The position numbers were made by a program, and so were the translations under genes. DNA of 14,379 bases from Nanobdellota archaeon (GTDB taxonomy: Archaea > Nanobdellota > Nanobdellia > Woesearchaeales > JAHJBD01), in the NCBI GenBank assembly GCA_018813725.1, contig JAHJBD010000175.1, forward strand, positions 1 through 14,379, read 5' to 3'. The notes below the pieces were generated by a model. The model saw only the letters and a program-made list of their open reading frames with translations. It ran no database searches and had not been told where the DNA came from. Shown here piece after piece: positions 1 to 6,432 of this stretch (positions within the stretch are counted from its first letter, which is position 1; every line of letters begins with the position of its first letter).

Positions 1-228
1 GCTTTGGCAAAAGCTGAGGCTTCTGGTAATCGTACTTCTTTAACATCTGAAAGAGAAGACTTTCTGGATATGGTATCAAGGTATGTATCAGATGCAGAAC
101 ATTTCTATAACAAAGGGGATCTAGTTAATGCATTTGCTGCTTTGAATTATGCGCATGGATGGCTTGATGCTGGCGCTAGAATCGGGCTTTTTGACGTCCA
201 TGACAGCAGGTTGTTTACTGTTGATTAA
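1..228 (+). CDS. DUF357 domain protein (5' end probably outside window)
   Basis: The reading frame is open to the left edge; a TTG at 4 could be a start but is more likely an internal Leu. The visible protein (about 75 residues) has the DUF357 pattern in its second half: a tyrosine and DA pair, then GD, then an alanine-rich helix with YAHGWLDAG and a closing RIGLFDV (about residues 20-66 from the TTG). DUF357 is a short helical archaeal family of unknown function. The TAA stop at 226-228 overlaps the stop of the convergent gene on the other strand. The family call is from motif recognition; no biochemical role can be given. Confidence 0.75.
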   Translation, partial: ALAKAEASGNRTSLTSEREDFLDMVSRYVSDAEHFYNKGDLVNAFAALNYAHGWLDAGARIGLFDVHDSRLFTVD

Positions 229-755
229 GCTGCTCTTGGGCCATATAACCTTTCGCTATATTTCTGCACTGCCTGATACAGCCTGACATTATGGGCTGCT
301 GCACAAGTAAGGTCAGCTTTTAAGACAAACAGGATTCCGTTTGAGAGATCTGCCATAACGTGATGATCAATTCTGCCTGCTGCTGCAGTTGCTGATTCCA
401 GCCTTTCTCGTGCTTCATCCAATGTCAAGCCATCTAAATCAACAGTCCCTTTTGCTGTGACTGCTTCTCGTAATGGCTGCATGTTGCTCTGGGCTGAATG
501 CAGCACTTGACCTATAAGATACAGATCAACGCTTGCTTCTGGTGAAGCACGCAAATGTTCAGGAAGAGTGTCGTATTTTGAGCAAGCCTTGTCAACTGCC
601 CTTACAAGAATGGGTCCATGTTTTATATAAGTTAGTTCCTGGTTGATCAAATCCAATATAGGTAGTGCTACCATGGATACTTCACTGACAATCGTATCAT
701 ACACTTTGCCATCAATAAAAGCTGCAGCAATAGATTTCTTGGTTATATCATCCAT
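225..755 (-). CDS. Hypothetical protein, 176 aa, alpha-helical
   Basis: I do not recognise this protein. It is rich in Ala, Leu and Asp, has no signal peptide or convincing membrane helix, and reads as mostly alpha-helical and soluble. Cysteines occur at two separate places with no CxxC pair. The start is well supported: a strong Shine-Dalgarno sequence (GGAGGAGAT, minus strand, 759-767) lies seven bases from the ATG at 753-755. A weak TATA-like stretch at 793-800 would place the transcript start about 15 bases before the ATG. The gene lies 50 bases downstream of cbf5 on the same strand but seems to have its own promoter. Its stop overlaps that of the convergent DUF357 gene. Confidence 0.75.
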   Translation of the reverse strand: MDDITKKSIAAAFIDGKVYDTIVSEVSMVALPILDLINQELTYIKHGPILVRAVDKACSKYDTLPEHLRASPEASVDLYLIGQVLHSAQSNMQPLREAVTAKGTVDLDGLTLDEARERLESATAAAGRIDHHVMADLSNGILFVLKADLTCAAAHNVRLYQAVQKYSERLYGPRAA

Positions 756-758
756 AAT

Positions 759-767
759 ATCTCCTCC
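759..767 (-). promoter_or_regulatory. Strong Shine-Dalgarno site for the 176-aa hypothetical gene
   Basis: Read on the minus strand this is GGAGGAGAT, with GGAGG seven bases from the ATG at 755. It fixes the start codon. Most first-in-transcript genes in this window have no such site. With the TATA-like stretch at 793-800, the predicted leader is only about 15 bases. Confidence 0.7.
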
Positions 768-805
768 AATCTAAGGGAAGAATGGTTTAAGGTTTTTAAA
801 GATAA

Positions 806-1750
806 TTATTGATTAATAAATACCTTGTTTATGGTCACAGCTAGGCCCTTATCCTTTTCCATCATCTCCTCAGAAGTCATCTTGGCGTCACCCAAAGCTA
901 ATAGCCTTTTATCAAGGCCCATAACTGCTACAATATCATCTTTCTGTATATTTGAGTGTAATTTAGCAATGCCAGGCACTTTCAGGTCTGCCCCATGTGA
1001 GAGTGTAGAGACAGTATTTCCAAGCACCCATATCATGGGAAGGTGCTTTACTGCGTTCTCAACTGGCTGGATCAGCTTTGATATGAACTTATCATTGCCA
1101 TTTTCATAATACCAGAAAGCGTCTGCAAGATCATTTAAAGTGACTAAAGTAGACTCATCAAAAGGCCCAACTCTAGTTCTTCTAAGTTCTGCCATATGAG
1201 CGCCTGTGCCGAGTGCACGACCCATATCATGACAAATTTTTCTTATATATGTACCAGCCTGGCAGCCTATCCTGAACAATACATCCTGGCCGTCAATCTC
1301 CAGCAGATCAATGTAGTAGATGTTCCTTTCCCTTTCTACTCTAAGGATTGCGCTCTTTACAGGAGGAAGCTGTGTGATCTTTCCGGTAAAATCCTTAAGT
1401 GTTTTCTTGATCTTTTTTTCATCTATCTCTTTATGGATGTGCATCAAGCATACGTATTCTTTGCCAGCAGTGAGAAGCGCTTGAACGATCCTTGTCGCTT
1501 TGCTTACTGCAACAACAAGGCTTCCTGTAACCTGGGGGTCTAATGTTCCAGAATGTCCTGACTTTGATATCTTCAGTATCTTTTGTACAAAGTCAGCAAC
1601 CTGGTGAGAGGTTGGGCCTTTTGGCTTGTCAATATTGATAACACCATAATCCAGAAGCTCTTTGATATGCCTTTGATAATCTGGCTTGTCTTCAGACTTT
1701 CTTTTTATAAGAATCTCCCTATTTATCTCTTCAAACGGAAATTTGCCCAT
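806..1750 (-). CDS. cbf5: Archaeal Cbf5 / TruB-family tRNA and rRNA pseudouridine synthase
   Basis: Catalytic subunit of the archaeal H/ACA RNP, which converts guide-selected uridines to pseudouridine; archaeal Cbf5 can also make tRNA Psi55. At 314 residues it is slightly shorter than typical archaeal Cbf5 (about 330-340). Visible signatures: GVINIDKPKGPTSHQVA (36-52), catalytic motif GHSGTLDP with Asp71 (65-72), KEYVC (97-101), AGTYIRKICHDMG (165-177), and a C-terminal PUA-like region (about 232-314) containing HGADLKVPGI. The ATG at 1748-1750 has no Shine-Dalgarno site. A TATA box is centred 26.5 bases upstream, in the 31-base gap after rpl31e, so the gene has its own promoter and probably a leaderless transcript although it follows a ribosomal gene on the same strand. 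Confident call. Confidence 0.96.
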   Translation of the reverse strand: MGKFPFEEINREILIKRKSEDKPDYQRHIKELLDYGVINIDKPKGPTSHQVADFVQKILKISKSGHSGTLDPQVTGSLVVAVSKATRIVQALLTAGKEYVCLMHIHKEIDEKKIKKTLKDFTGKITQLPPVKSAILRVERERNIYYIDLLEIDGQDVLFRIGCQAGTYIRKICHDMGRALGTGAHMAELRRTRVGPFDESTLVTLNDLADAFWYYENGNDKFISKLIQPVENAVKHLPMIWVLGNTVSTLSHGADLKVPGIAKLHSNIQKDDIVAVMGLDKRLLALGDAKMTSEEMMEKDKGLAVTINKVFINQ

Positions 1751-1772
1751 ATTTTAAAGAATCAGTAATGAT

Positions 1773-1780
1773 TATATAAA
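1773..1780 (-). promoter_or_regulatory. TATA box for cbf5 (leaderless geometry)
   Basis: TATATAAA on the plus strand (TTTATATA on the coding strand), centred 26.5 bases from the cbf5 ATG at 1750. It lies directly after the rpl31e stop (1782-1784). Archaeal transcription usually starts about 25-27 bases from the TATA centre, so the mRNA should begin at or next to the start codon. Confidence 0.65.
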
Positions 1781-1781
1781 T

Positions 1782-2402
1782 TTACTGGGATTTTACCCGA
1801 TGCTCGCCCCTAGACATCCCTTGGTCTGATCTTGGGGATTTAACATTGGTTTCACTCTTTTTTTCTGAATTGTCCTGAACAGACTTTGACCTATGTGGTT
1901 TCTTCATAACCTGTTCTTTTAATTCCTTAAGCTCTTCTTTTTGAATGTCTTTAGCCTCTTCGGCCTTTTCTTCTTTGGCTTCTTCAATCTTTTCTGAAAG
2001 CTCCTCTGCCTTCTCTTTCATCACTTCTTTAGTTTTTGATTTTAATTTCTGAACTTCTTCTTCAAACTTGCCTGCTGTCTCCTTTTTCGCAGGTTTTTTA
2101 GGTTCAGGAGCTTTTTCCTTAGGTGCGCCAACAAGTTCTGCTGTAACAACGCCTTCTTTATCCTTTACAACATCTACTTTGATATGGTGCGGCGGATTCT
2201 TGATTCCATGTTTCCAGATCTCAAGATTAGCATATTTTCCTATCTTAACATTTTCAGATTTAGTATGTTTAGCTAAGAATTGCTTAAGAGCAGTCATGGC
2301 TTTTTTTGCCCTCTTATATCTAGGTGATTTAAGCCATTCCTTTCTCAAAGGAACATTATATGTACGTTCTAGTACTGGTTTGTCTTCTGTCTTTTTGGCC
2401 AT
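1782..2402 (-). CDS. rpl31e: Ribosomal protein L31e with long charged C-terminal extension
   Basis: Large-subunit ribosomal protein L31e (eL31), which lies near the peptide exit tunnel in archaeal and eukaryotic ribosomes. Residues about 8-93 are the complete family domain: ERTYNVPLRKEWLKSPRYKR, a KAMTALKQFLAKH helix, VKIGKYANLEIWKHGIKNPP, and a GVVTAEL strand. Archaeal L31e is normally 80-100 residues; this protein has 206. The extra 113 residues begin with a KEKAPEPKKPAKK linker, continue as a Lys/Glu-rich helix likely to form a single alpha helix or coiled coil (about 112-167), and end in a basic Ser/Arg-rich tail. The frame is continuous, with no sign of fusion to a recognisable domain. 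There is no clear Shine-Dalgarno site. An unknown small ORF upstream overlaps its first 47 bases. Confidence 0.95.
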   Translation of the reverse strand: MAKKTEDKPVLERTYNVPLRKEWLKSPRYKRAKKAMTALKQFLAKHTKSENVKIGKYANLEIWKHGIKNPPHHIKVDVVKDKEGVVTAELVGAPKEKAPEPKKPAKKETAGKFEEEVQKLKSKTKEVMKEKAEELSEKIEEAKEEKAEEAKDIQKEELKELKEQVMKKPHRSKSVQDNSEKKSETNVKSPRSDQGMSRGEHRVKSQ

Positions 2403-2583
2403 TTTGCATTAACTCAGCTAAAAGCTGAGCTTGGTGAATATCCTCTGGATCTACTGATCTTAAGTTTCCAGTTCCTGCTGGATGCATGCAATGATACATC
2501 ATCGCTGGGTCAATCATCTCACCACGGACTGGTTCCCCCCTTACTGTCAATGTTTGATGATCATATAGTGTGACTGGTGCCAT
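2356..2583 (-). CDS. Possible small hypothetical protein (75 aa) between rpl39e and rpl31e
   Basis: This open frame starts with ATG two bases after the rpl39e stop and ends 47 bases inside rpl31e in another frame. It fills a 183-base gap that is otherwise unexplained in a compact operon. The translated sequence looks protein-like (RGEMIDPAMMYHCMHPAG, then an acidic helix with QAQLLAELMQ) and matches no family I know. There is no close Shine-Dalgarno site, so translation would depend on re-initiation after rpl39e. The unusually long overlap with rpl31e argues against it. The alternative is a spacer or leader for rpl31e. I put it near even odds. Confidence 0.45.
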   Translation of the reverse strand: MAPVTLYDHQTLTVRGEPVRGEMIDPAMMYHCMHPAGTGNLRSVDPEDIHQAQLLAELMQNGQKDRRQTSTRTYI

Positions 2584-2585
2584 CT

Positions 2586-2759
2586 TTATGCTTTTGTCCT
2601 GTTTCTTCTCCAGGACCTTTTAACTACTGTATGCCTTCCTGGGTGAACCCTTCTTCCTTTACCATATATCTTTGGAACTGTCCAAAACGGCGCCCATTTG
2701 GTCTGGCCACCCATCTTGATCAATCTTTTCTTACGACTAGCATGTTTGAAACGAGCCAT
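2586..2759 (-). CDS. rpl39e: Ribosomal protein L39e
   Basis: A 57-residue, very basic protein. It begins MARFKHASRKKRLIKMGGQT, has a WAPFWTVPKI core and ends KRSWRRNRTKA, matching the L39e (eL39) pattern of a short extended protein lining the exit tunnel. The usual length is about 51. The ATG follows the rps19e TAA with no gap (stop 2760-2762, start 2757-2759). A Shine-Dalgarno-like GGTGAGG sits inside the end of rps19e (2768-2774, minus strand), eight bases from the ATG, which supports translational coupling. S19e-L39e-L31e neighbours are common in archaea. Confidence 0.93.
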   Translation of the reverse strand: MARFKHASRKKRLIKMGGQTKWAPFWTVPKIYGKGRRVHPGRHTVVKRSWRRNRTKA

Positions 2760-3374
2760 TTACTTTTCCTCACCTGTTGGTTTTTTGGCTTCTTCTTTTG
2801 CTGGTTCAGGAGCAGCTTTTTTGGCTTCTTCTTTCTTAGGTGATTCAACAGCTGGTTTTTTAGCTTCCTTCTTTGGAGTCTCAGCTACTGGTTTTTTAGG
2901 TACTTGTGGAGTAAGCTTCTTAACCTCTTCTTTCTGGAATTTATTTGATGCTTTTAGTATTTCTGTGGCAATCTTGTCAAGCATTGACTGGCCTTTTGCT
3001 GTAGTGACACGGCCTTTGTGAGGTCCATGAGCATCCTGCTTGACCAGTTCTGCTTTTTCAAGCTGCTGTAGAATCTTCCTAGCAATATTTCCAGAACCTT
3101 TGTAGAAGTGTTCAGATTTGTGGCCTTTGTTCTTCTTGCCACCATATTTGGTTCGCAATTTTTCAACGCCTATGGGGCCTAGCTTTGATACATTCCTCAA
3201 GACTGCAGCAGCTCTTATATACCACCAGTCTTTATCTGCTGGAGGCCTTTCCTTGTGTGCCCCTGTCTTGACATATATTGCCCAATCAGGAGCCTTGATA
3301 TCGTTGATTTTCTTTAGTTCTTCAGCTACCTTTAGTATAAGTTCTCTTGGATCTGCATCGAATATTGTTGCCAT
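2760..3374 (-). CDS. rps19e: Ribosomal protein S19e with repetitive Lys/Pro/Glu/Ala tail
   Basis: Small-subunit ribosomal protein S19e (eS19). Residues 1-145 are a full-length family domain: FDADPRELILKVAEELK, PDWAIYVKTGAHKERPP, DWWYIRAAAVLRNVSKLGPIGV (49-70), a GGKKNKGHKSEHFYKGSG loop (78-95), and a winged-helix end with LEKAELVKQDAHGPHKGR. The usual length is about 150. Here a further 59 residues form imperfect repeats of the type KKPVAETPKKEA / KKPAVESPKKEEA / KKAAPEPAKEEA, a disordered basic tail. It is the first gene of its cluster. The start ATG (3372-3374) has no good Shine-Dalgarno site. The upstream region contains a short hairpin, and the nearest good TATA box would give a leader of about 46 bases. 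Confidence 0.96.
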   Translation of the reverse strand: MATIFDADPRELILKVAEELKKINDIKAPDWAIYVKTGAHKERPPADKDWWYIRAAAVLRNVSKLGPIGVEKLRTKYGGKKNKGHKSEHFYKGSGNIARKILQQLEKAELVKQDAHGPHKGRVTTAKGQSMLDKIATEILKASNKFQKEEVKKLTPQVPKKPVAETPKKEAKKPAVESPKKEEAKKAAPEPAKEEAKKPTGEEK

Positions 3375-3384
3375 TTTATATGTC

Positions 3385-3398
3385 GTTCCTTGCGGAAC
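3385..3398 (-). promoter_or_regulatory. GNRA-type hairpin in the presumed rps19e leader
   Basis: On the rps19e strand the bases read GTTCC-GCAA-GGAAC: a perfect 5-bp stem closed by a GCAA tetraloop of the GNRA class. The hairpin ends 10 bases before the rps19e ATG, and the weak AAGGA ribosome-binding match lies in its loop and 3' arm. It would be transcribed if the TATA box at 3443-3450 drives rps19e. A role in autoregulation or start-site masking is inference. Confidence 0.4.
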
Positions 3399-3442
3399 TA
3401 GATTAGCTAAGTAATAGCTTAGGATTGAGGATTGGGTGAGTA

Positions 3443-3450
3443 TTTATAAA
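3443..3450. promoter_or_regulatory. Palindromic TATA box between rps19e and lhr
   Basis: TTTATAAA is a perfect palindrome centred 26.5 bases before the lhr ATG (3473), which predicts a leaderless lhr mRNA. It is also the best TATA candidate for the divergent rps19e cluster, where it would start transcription near 3420 and give a leader of about 46 bases. Use in both directions is inference. No other good TATA match was seen in the 98-base gap at the right distance for rps19e. Confidence 0.55.
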
Positions 3451-3472
3451 TGTTTCTATACCTCTTATAGTC

Positions 3473-6061
3473 ATGATCAGGAACAAGAAAACACCTAATA
3501 CCGAAGAGGATCTTAAGAAGATACTGCATCCGCTGGTGAATAAGTGGTTTTTTGGCAGGTTTAAATCTTTTTCATTGCCACAATTATATGGGGTGATGGA
3601 GATACATTCACGTAATAATGTGCTGGTTTCAGCTCCAACCGGAGCTACCAAGACATTGACCGGGTTCTTAAGCATATTAAATGAGCTAATTGATAGTGCT
3701 GATAAAGGGATACTAGAGGATAAGGTGTATGCAATATATGTGTCACCTTTAAAGGCACTGAACAATGATATATCTAAAAACCTGCACGAACCACTTCAAG
3801 AGATTGAAGAGATTGCAGGAAAAGAGCTTGGCATAAGGGTTGCAGTTAGGACTGGTGACACAACAATCAAAGAAAAGTCAAAGATGCTTGCAAAGCCGCC
3901 GCATATCCTGATAACTACTCCTGAAAGCCTTGCCATATTGCTTGCTTCACAGAAATTTGTTGAGCATATCAAGGATGTCCAGTGGTTCATCGTAGATGAG
4001 ATACATGCGCTTGCTGACAGTAAAAGAGGAGTGCACCTGAGCCTTGCTATGGAGCAGCTTGGAAGATTTGCAAGCCATATGACAAGGATAGGATTATCAG
4101 CAACTGTCTCTCCTTTGGAGGAGATCGCAAGGTTCTTAGTGGGGTATCAGGATGATGAGGAAAGGGATTGCAAGATAGTTGATGTCCAATTTATCAAAGA
4201 CATGGACCTTAAAGTACTTTGTCCGACAGCTGACCTGATCAATGTGAACTGGACTGATATGCACAGTTCGCTCTATAACATGATACATCAGTTGATACAA
4301 GAGCATAAGACAACCCTGATCTTTACTAACACCCGAGCTGCGACAGAAAGGGTTGTTCATTTTCTAAAAGAAAAGTTTCCAAAATATTATACTGAAAATA
4401 TTGGTGCGCATCATGGAAGCCTTAGCAAAGAGCACAGGCTTGATATCGAGACAAGGTTAAGGGAAGGGAAGCTGAAATGTGTTGTTTGTTCTACATCACT
4501 TGAATTAGGGATAGACATTGGGTACATTGACCTTGTTGTGCTCTTGAGCAGTCCAAAATCGGTTGCCCGGGCTCTTCAAAGGGTAGGAAGGTCAGGGCAT
4601 AAATTGCATGATGTAACAAAAGGAAGGCTGATTGTCATGGATAGGGATGATCTTGTTGAGTGCGGGGTTTTGTTAAAATCTGCAATAGATAAGAGGATAG
4701 ACCGCATCCATATCCCTACTAACTGCCTTGATATACTTAGCCAGCAGATAATCGGGATTGCCATAGAAGAAAAGATCCATGTAAATGAATTGTATAAGCT
4801 TATCAAGCAGTCATATTGCTACCATAACCTCTCAAGGCAGGATTTCAATGATGTTGTTGATTACCTTGCAGGAAAGTATATCTCACTTGAGGACAGGCAT
4901 GTATACGGCAAGATATGGTATGATGAAGAGTCCGGGATGATCGGCAGGAGAGGAAAATTGGGCAGAGTGATCTATATGACAAACCTTGGGACAATACCTG
5001 ACCAGAGCAATGTCATCGTTAAGGTTGGGACACAGATGGTAGGCACTATAGATGAAGGGTTTCTTGAAAAGCTTAAGCCTAATGACATATTTATATTAGG
5101 CGGAGCTGTGTATCAGTACAAATATTCTCGGGGTAATGTTGCTCAGGTTAATGCAACGCCTGACAGGCCGCCGACAGTTCCAAGGTGGTTTTCTGAGATG
5201 CTGCCCTTAAGTTTTGACCTTGCAAATGATATAGGTAAGTTTCGTAGACTACTTGGACAGAAATTTTGTTATTCTAGATCTAAGGAGGAAATTCTGGATT
5301 TTATCAACAGTTACCTTTATGTTGATAATAATTCAGCAGAGGCAATCTATCAATATTTCTTTGAGCAGTTTCATTATGCACAGATACCTTCAAATACCAG
5401 AATCATCGTAGAGAATTATAATGATGGAAAGCAGACATATGCAGTGTTTCATTCTCTTTTTGGCAGGCGTGTAAATGACTGCCTGTCAAGGGCTGTGGCT
5501 TTTGCAATATCAAGGACACAGCACCGTGATGTTGAGATAGGAATAAACGATAATGGGTTTTATGTCACATGTGAAAAGAATGTTGATTCGCTTAAGGCGT
5601 TTGAAATGTTAAAGTCACAGGAGATTTATCAGGTGATGGGGCAGGCTATTGATAAGACAGAGGTACTTATGAGACGGTTCAGGCACTGCGCAAGCAGGGC
5701 GTTTATGATACTACGGAATTATATGGGCAGGACAAAGGCCGTTGGAAGGCAGCAGGTCAAATCACTGATACTTATCAATGCTGCGAGGCGTATATCAAAT
5801 GATTTTCCTATACTTAAAGAGGCTCGAAGAGAGGTTCTGGAAGACCTTATGGATATTGAGAATACGAAAAAGGTTCTTGAGGGAATAGAGAAAAAAGATA
5901 TCAAGCTTGAGCAGATAAGCACTAATCTTCCGTCACCTTTTGCGATCAACCTGGTCTCTCAAGGATTGTCTGATGTGTTGAAGATGGAAGATAAGATTGA
6001 GTTCCTGAACAGGATGCACAGGCAGGTACTTGCAAAGATAGGGAAGACTATTAAGTTTTAG
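3473..6061 (+). CDS. lhr: Lhr-family superfamily 2 ATP-dependent helicase
   Basis: An 862-residue Lhr-core-like helicase, an ATP-driven nucleic acid motor; archaeal relatives act in DNA repair and/or RNA metabolism. RecA domain 1 (about 30-230) has motif I APTGATKT (54-61), YVSPLKALNNDI (89-100), TTPESL (148-153), motif II DEIH (175-178) and motif III SAT (209-211). RecA domain 2 (about 260-430) has FTNTRAATERV (284-294), TSLELGIDIG (341-350) and motif VI QRVGRSGH (369-376). The remaining 430 residues correspond to the winged-helix and Lhr-specific C-terminal domains. Motif I departs from the usual GSGKT: the last glycine is Thr. No Shine-Dalgarno site; leaderless by TATA position. It is divergent from the ribosomal cluster and has no operon partner downstream. 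Family call firm; substrate not determinable. Confidence 0.93.
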   Translation: MIRNKKTPNTEEDLKKILHPLVNKWFFGRFKSFSLPQLYGVMEIHSRNNVLVSAPTGATKTLTGFLSILNELIDSADKGILEDKVYAIYVSPLKALNNDISKNLHEPLQEIEEIAGKELGIRVAVRTGDTTIKEKSKMLAKPPHILITTPESLAILLASQKFVEHIKDVQWFIVDEIHALADSKRGVHLSLAMEQLGRFASHMTRIGLSATVSPLEEIARFLVGYQDDEERDCKIVDVQFIKDMDLKVLCPTADLINVNWTDMHSSLYNMIHQLIQEHKTTLIFTNTRAATERVVHFLKEKFPKYYTENIGAHHGSLSKEHRLDIETRLREGKLKCVVCSTSLELGIDIGYIDLVVLLSSPKSVARALQRVGRSGHKLHDVTKGRLIVMDRDDLVECGVLLKSAIDKRIDRIHIPTNCLDILSQQIIGIAIEEKIHVNELYKLIKQSYCYHNLSRQDFNDVVDYLAGKYISLEDRHVYGKIWYDEESGMIGRRGKLGRVIYMTNLGTIPDQSNVIVKVGTQMVGTIDEGFLEKLKPNDIFILGGAVYQYKYSRGNVAQVNATPDRPPTVPRWFSEMLPLSFDLANDIGKFRRLLGQKFCYSRSKEEILDFINSYLYVDNNSAEAIYQYFFEQFHYAQIPSNTRIIVENYNDGKQTYAVFHSLFGRRVNDCLSRAVAFAISRTQHRDVEIGINDNGFYVTCEKNVDSLKAFEMLKSQEIYQVMGQAIDKTEVLMRRFRHCASRAFMILRNYMGRTKAVGRQQVKSLILINAARRISNDFPILKEARREVLEDLMDIENTKKVLEGIEKKDIKLEQISTNLPSPFAINLVSQGLSDVLKMEDKIEFLNRMHRQVLAKIGKTIKF

Positions 6062-6209
6062 CGGTGATCATCTTAATGGATAGGATAATGGGAAGGAATT
6101 TTTAAATTATCCAAAAATCCAGAACTGATGAGAAAGCTATACCAGCGACTATAAATTTCCAATATATATTTATGGTTGGAGAAATCCAGCCAAAAACTGC
6201 TAAATTTTT

Positions 6210-6238
6210 AGATATTTTTTATTTGAAATATCTTTTTT
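6210..6238 (+). terminator. Hairpin plus T run, possible terminator
   Basis: AGATATTT (6210-6217) pairs perfectly with AAATATCT (6226-6233) around an eight-base loop, and T residues follow to 6238. The layout resembles an intrinsic terminator, but the stem is all A-T except one pair and it lies about 150 bases after the lhr stop. Archaeal termination mainly needs the T run. An AT-rich chance palindrome is the alternative. Confidence 0.35.
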
Positions 6239-6393
6239 CTCGTCGATTAAATCTGTTCACTGTTAAAAAAAGTAAAGATTTAAATATCAATTAGTAATTT
6301 AGCCACTCAGTTATTTGGAGAGGATATTTATCGTACTGAAATGCACAATATTGTTAGAAACAAACGGGTATTAGAGTGTCGCGATTTGTGTAG

Positions 6394-6401
6394 ATATAAA
6401 A
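6394..6401 (+). promoter_or_regulatory. TATA box for the polyamine operon
   Basis: ATATAAAA, centred 35.5 bases before the ATG at 6433. Transcription would start near 6423-6424, giving a leader of about 10 bases that begins at the Shine-Dalgarno site. A leaderless GTG start at 6427 would need a spacing of 29.5, longer than at the other genes here. Confidence 0.55.
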
Positions 6402-6423
6402 GGAATAAGTTAATTCTTAGAGT

Positions 6424-6430
6424 GAGGTGA
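6424..6430 (+). promoter_or_regulatory. Shine-Dalgarno site that sets the pdaD start at 6433
   Basis: GAGGTGA matches the archaeal 16S 3'-end complement (GGAGGUGAU) over seven bases. GAGG lies five bases from the ATG at 6433, which favours that ATG over the in-frame GTG at 6427, since the GTG lies inside the site. Confidence 0.65.
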
Positions 6431-6432
6431 AA

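Larger units (their letters stand above)
6062..6432. other. 371-base stretch without a gene: terminator-like hairpins and the pdaD promoter
   Basis: No reading frame of credible length and no tRNA pattern. It is strongly AT-rich. Visible elements: a 7-bp inverted repeat GGATAAT/ATTATCC (6083-6089 with 6106-6112); a 7-bp hairpin TGGTTGG/CCAGCCA with one G-U pair and a six-base loop (6173-6179 with 6186-6192); an 8-bp hairpin followed by a T run (6210-6238); TATA-like stretches near 6148-6157 and 6161-6173; and the TATA box and Shine-Dalgarno site of the arginine decarboxylase gene. A small RNA between 6140 and 6240 is possible but not shown. Confidence 0.5.

Noticed and set aside
2068..2412. 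Plus-strand open frame opposite rpl31e
   Set aside because: It is the mirror of a lysine/glutamate-rich coding region, which leaves few stops on the other strand. The translation is low-complexity and rpl31e is certain.
2763..2939. Repetitive bases at the 3' end of rps19e as a DNA repeat element
   Set aside because: The repetition follows the codons of a Lys/Pro/Glu/Ala tail in one frame and varies between units. It is a protein repeat, not a CRISPR or satellite.
6083..6112. GGATAAT/ATTATCC inverted repeat just after lhr as an attachment site or intrinsic terminator
   Set aside because: The stem is 7 bp with a 16-base loop and is followed by A residues, not T, on the lhr strand. There is no matching direct repeat or integrase nearby.
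6126..6131. TGATGA resembling a C box of an archaeal C/D guide RNA
   Set aside because: No CTGA D or D' box follows within about 70 bases and no second C-type box is present, so the motif stands alone.
6427..6432. GTG start six bases upstream for arginine decarboxylase
   Set aside because: The GTG lies inside the Shine-Dalgarno sequence GAGGTGA, which is correctly spaced for the ATG at 6433.
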